From JACQCF01 sp043742785 (GTDB taxonomy: Bacteria; Omnitrophota; Gorgyraeia; Zapsychrales; Fredricksoniimonadaceae), in contig JAYTXU010000019.1 in assembly GCA_043742785.1 (NCBI GenBank), forward strand, positions 1 through 60,048: 60,048 nucleotides of DNA. Direction: 5' to 3'. The notes beneath the pieces were generated by a model, which saw only the letters and a list, made by a program, of their open reading frames with translations, ran no database searches and was not told the origin of the DNA. Below are positions 57,121 to 60,048 of this stretch, piece after piece. Every line of letters starts with the position of its first letter. Within the stretch, counting starts at the first letter, position 1. The position numbers and the translations under genes are program-made.

Positions 57121-59184
57121 ATGACATCTTCTCTTAAAAAAAATTGGTTCATCTATTTATTCATTCCCATTCCCTTTATTTTTTATTGGTATACTTGTCT
57201 TCCTTCCATTGGATTAGGCGATTCTGTATTATTCATTCACGCAATTAAACAACTTATAATCAAAACATGGGTAAATAATCATAACGTAACAGCTATTTGG
57301 GGCTGGTTCTTCCAGTTTCTGCCAATTGGTGACATTGCTTATCGAGGAAATCTCTCCTGCGTTTTCTCCAGCAGCATAGCTATATGCATTTTTTATACTT
57401 CAATTTATTTGCTTCACCGTTGTTGGATGACCGCAATAGTTTCTTCATTATTTCTTATGATCTCCCACTCAGTGTGGTGGCATGGGACAGATTTAGCTGA
57501 TTATTCCATGAATACCGTCTTTGTAACAATAGCCCTTTACCTCTATGTAAAACTATTCAAAACAGGTCTTGCTAAATATCTATACATCCTTTTCTTCGTA
57601 TGCGGGTTAGCTGTTTTTCAACATTACTTGTTAGGAAGTTTATTAATAGGAGCGATAGCCACACTTGTCACAAGATTATTAAAACGTAAAGAAAAAGCAT
57701 GGCCTTTGTTATGGAAAGCCACTGTTTGCTTCTTTATAGGACTGATCCCTTGGCTACTAACGTTTTCACATGATGTAAGCATAAACCACAGCGTCACCCA
57801 AACAATTTCAGGCATGTTGGGAGGCCCATTTAAAACGCTTTTCTTTAAACGACCATTATGGAGTGGAATAGTCGAATATTTTACACTGCTTTTTCTCCAA
57901 TTTCCTTCGCCTTACCTTTTAATAATTGCTTTGGGTTCATACTTCTTTTCAAGAACATGGAAATTGCATGAATGTTCTGTGGGTATTATTCTCACAATTA
58001 CACCTGTTGTTGTTTTTGGATTAGGCATCGATACATGGGCTTTATTTGCCCAAATGATTTCAACCTATATTATTCTTGCTTTCTGGGCTTCGTTTGTTAT
58101 TTATTGGATTATCAATCATCCATATTTTAACAAATCTCTTTTATTACGAACGCTCCTAACAATAACAACTATCTTTTCTTTAGTTTGGACAATCTATTTT
58201 TATGCGCATTTGAGCCACTGGGGAGAGGATCCAAGAAATATTTGGTCCCCTCGATTTAATAATTCTTATACATTTAATTACTACCACCTCAACGAATTTC
58301 TTGCCAACCCTAACAAAAAAAACTACCACGACATATCCGATGCCTGTCATTTAATGCTAGCTAAACTACCCCCGTACGCAGAGTATTGGGATAACGACTC
58401 CAGATTGTTTTTCCAAATGAAAGAATATTACCAACAGTACTACCATAAAAGACTCGATTTAAATATCCAACTCGTCAATTCTTTTGGTTTTCCCAATTGG
58501 GGTTCTGATAAGAACACTTTTGGTCAAAGATTGAAAAACGCATACCTTAGCGGTAAAAATCTCTTTTTATCATCTTTAGGGCATCCCTTCGCTTCTTTAT
58601 TAGCAAATCTTCCCGATAAAAGTAAATATCAATTTAAAAGATTCTATCTCAACGATAAATTATGGGTTTATAAACTCATAACTATTCGAGACGCCAATCT
58701 TACAAATGAAAATTACCTCTGGACTAGGTGGGATTTCTTACCGACAGATAAATCTGTTTTAATTAACCTATCTTTAGATAATGTTTTGGATTTTCATGAA
58801 GGAAATGTCTTTTTACAACAAGACATGAGTCTTTTTGGGCCATTATGGAAAAATGAAGATCAAGTTTTCTTTAGTCCAGAGAAACAAGGATCAAGTATCG
58901 GATTCTTATTAAGATTCAATCAATCATTCAAAGGAAACTTAACTATAAATCTCACAACTGCTTTTGATGCTGCTATCGTTGAGGTCTTGTTGAACAATAA
59001 ACCTTTAACAAAAGAGCCTCTTGATCTTTATACCATTAGTGTGAGTAATCAGAAGTTTGAATTCTCAAATATTATATTTGAAAATGAGAATAATATTCTA
59101 TCGATACGCGTTATTGGAAAAAATGATAAATCGAGTGATATGAAACTAGGGGTTGATACGATAGAAATTAGTCCTGCCTTTTAA
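57121..59184 (+). CDS. DUF2723-type membrane protein (GT-C-like)
   Basis: The 687-residue protein starts with about ten transmembrane segments. SIGLGDSVLFIHAIKQL with FQFLPIGDIAYRGNL, and HSVWWHGTDLADYSMNTVF, follow the DUF2723/TMEM260 pattern of O-mannosyltransferase-like GT-C proteins. After residue about 365 there is a large extracytoplasmic part, the last 120 residues of which look like a beta-sandwich. It probably glycosylates an exported protein or lipid. It begins just behind the metH-tail remnant, so in an ancestral or donor arrangement it probably followed metH directly. Confidence 0.75.
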   Translation: MTSSLKKNWFIYLFIPIPFIFYWYTCLPSIGLGDSVLFIHAIKQLIIKTWVNNHNVTAIWGWFFQFLPIGDIAYRGNLSCVFSSSIAICIFYTSIYLLHRCWMTAIVSSLFLMISHSVWWHGTDLADYSMNTVFVTIALYLYVKLFKTGLAKYLYILFFVCGLAVFQHYLLGSLLIGAIATLVTRLLKRKEKAWPLLWKATVCFFIGLIPWLLTFSHDVSINHSVTQTISGMLGGPFKTLFFKRPLWSGIVEYFTLLFLQFPSPYLLIIALGSYFFSRTWKLHECSVGIILTITPVVVFGLGIDTWALFAQMISTYIILAFWASFVIYWIINHPYFNKSLLLRTLLTITTIFSLVWTIYFYAHLSHWGEDPRNIWSPRFNNSYTFNYYHLNEFLANPNKKNYHDISDACHLMLAKLPPYAEYWDNDSRLFFQMKEYYQQYYHKRLDLNIQLVNSFGFPNWGSDKNTFGQRLKNAYLSGKNLFLSSLGHPFASLLANLPDKSKYQFKRFYLNDKLWVYKLITIRDANLTNENYLWTRWDFLPTDKSVLINLSLDNVLDFHEGNVFLQQDMSLFGPLWKNEDQVFFSPEKQGSSIGFLLRFNQSFKGNLTINLTTAFDAAIVEVLLNNKPLTKEPLDLYTISVSNQKFEFSNIIFENENNILSIRVIGKNDKSSDMKLGVDTIEISPAF

Positions 59185-59190
59185 AGATAT

Positions 59191-60048
59191 TTAATGTAAA
59201 CCTTGCTTATCAGAAACTCTGATCGAATTTAATATTACAGGCAACGCGTTATCACTTAATTTATCTGGCGTAATCCATCCTACTGAATATAAAGCAATAG
59301 AATTCCTTGTTAGAGAGTTTGTGCAAAATTGTTCCATGATTTCTGTTTTAGAATCTGTTTTAATAACTTTTAAATCGATTAATTTTAAAAAAGTAAAGTT
59401 GCGTTTGACCTGAATGGATGACCATTGTTGTCCATCTGGCGTTGAGTAATTTAATGTAACACACCTTCTCTCAGGTAAGAAAACAGAGGTAGCTGCCTTT
59501 ACATGACAGCTACTATTCCAATACCAACCCGCAAATTGATCCCCTAACCCTTTAACGGAATAGGAATGACCACAATAAAACTCCTCAGGAAGAGTTGGAT
59601 TAGATAGAGCTTCTTCATTAAATGAAGCAACAATATTATTTATTTCATCTTTATTAGTAACATTCCCTTCTCCTATAAATGATCGCTGAGCAAGCCTAAA
59701 AAAAGTTTGATCACAAATATAAAAAAGACCGCTGGATATCAAAATAAATACAGTTAGGAGAACCTTTCTCCAAGTTATGTAAGTACTTAACCAAAACAGA
59801 ACTAGTAAAATCAGAGCGATAATAATGGCACAGAAAGCAATTGAGAAATCAGATGAGTACCTTGAACTAATACTATACAAATTTATATAAAATATAAATA
59901 AACACCCAGAAACTAACAATCCCCAGACGATTGTATAAAAAAATATCTTTAAAAAGAGGGGATTCTTCTCATTCGGAGACAATCGCCACTTAAAGAAATT
60001 AAAGAATATTAAAAATAAAGAAGCAATAGTAAGAAGTACAAAATGTGA
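59191..60048 (-). CDS. Membrane protein of unknown function, 5' end outside the window
   Basis: The frame stays open to the window edge: upstream of a TTG at 59982 it continues with a further hydrophobic segment (HFVLLTIASLFLIFFNFF), so the start is beyond 60048. At least four transmembrane segments are followed by an extracytoplasmic domain with several cysteines (FYCGHSYSV, NSSCHVKAA, ERRCVTL, QFCTNSL). I recognise no family. It is convergent with the DUF2723 gene, 6 nt apart, with no obvious terminator. Confidence 0.6.
   Translation of the reverse strand, partial: SHFVLLTIASLFLIFFNFFKWRLSPNEKNPLFLKIFFYTIVWGLLVSGCLFIFYINLYSISSRYSSDFSIAFCAIIIALILLVLFWLSTYITWRKVLLTVFILISSGLFYICDQTFFRLAQRSFIGEGNVTNKDEINNIVASFNEEALSNPTLPEEFYCGHSYSVKGLGDQFAGWYWNSSCHVKAATSVFLPERRCVTLNYSTPDGQQWSSIQVKRNFTFLKLIDLKVIKTDSKTEIMEQFCTNSLTRNSIALYSVGWITPDKLSDNALPVILNSIRVSDKQGLH

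Overview
The window looks like a stretch of an AT-rich, Gram-negative-type bacterial chromosome. It has no rRNA or tRNA that I can see. A secretin, an ExbB/ExbD pair, a type IV pilus/type II secretion core, the LL-diaminopimelate aminotransferase route to lysine, and many short palindromic repeats between genes together suggest a PVC-related or Omnitrophota-like lineage. That placement is an inference from gene content, not a measured phylogeny.

Layout. (1) 0.1-14.4 kb, minus strand: uvrA leads a run through a TPR protein, ExbB, ExbD, three small membrane proteins and a pilus/secretion core (PilM-PilN fusion, PilO, PilP-like, secretin, GspE/PilB, GspF/PilC). (2) 14.5-31.6 kb, minus strand: an arginine-lysine supercluster reading argC-J-B-D-F-G, a small toxin-antitoxin-like insert, a membrane protein, argH, lysA, dapF, dapA, dapB, a DUF4160/DUF2442 pair, dapL, folK, panC, an aspartate dehydrogenase and a basic protein made of two tandem modules. 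A strong promoter before argC and a terminator after the basic protein bound it. (3) 31.7-36.7 kb, minus strand: rplM-rpsI, mtaB, an HtpX-like protease with an EF-hand, DUF423 and a TrpD2-like protein. (4) 36.8-45.0 kb, mostly plus: a Dus synthase, a flavin disulfide reductase and an ABC exporter, then a glutathione/Fe-S island (bolA, gshA, gshB, glutaredoxin, ibaG-like bolA, CGFS glutaredoxin, Mrp-DUF971). (5) 45.2-60.0 kb: envelope glycosyltransferases flanking metH and an accessory island (51.7-57.1 kb) with a nucleotidyltransferase pair, two DUF4143 ATPases and a zeta-toxin pair.

The most unusual signal is architectural. Four accessory segments are bounded by diverged direct repeats, and three of those repeats are copies of a gene's 3' end. 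The last codons and stop of argG recur exactly behind the toxin-antitoxin-like insert. The metH tail recurs at the far end of the island. The 3' end and downstream sequence of a DUF4143 gene recur in front of that gene. A 50-bp repeat flanks the other DUF4143 gene. No integrase or transposase gene is visible, so the mechanism is open.

Other recurrent themes are families of intergenic palindromes, some of which supply stop codons or coding sequence (folK, argD, dapA), and -10 boxes placed 5-10 nt before start codons, which suggests frequent leaderless transcription. Functionally the window combines amino-acid and cofactor synthesis, thiol/Fe-S homeostasis, envelope machinery, and a site that repeatedly accepts defence- or toxin-like modules.
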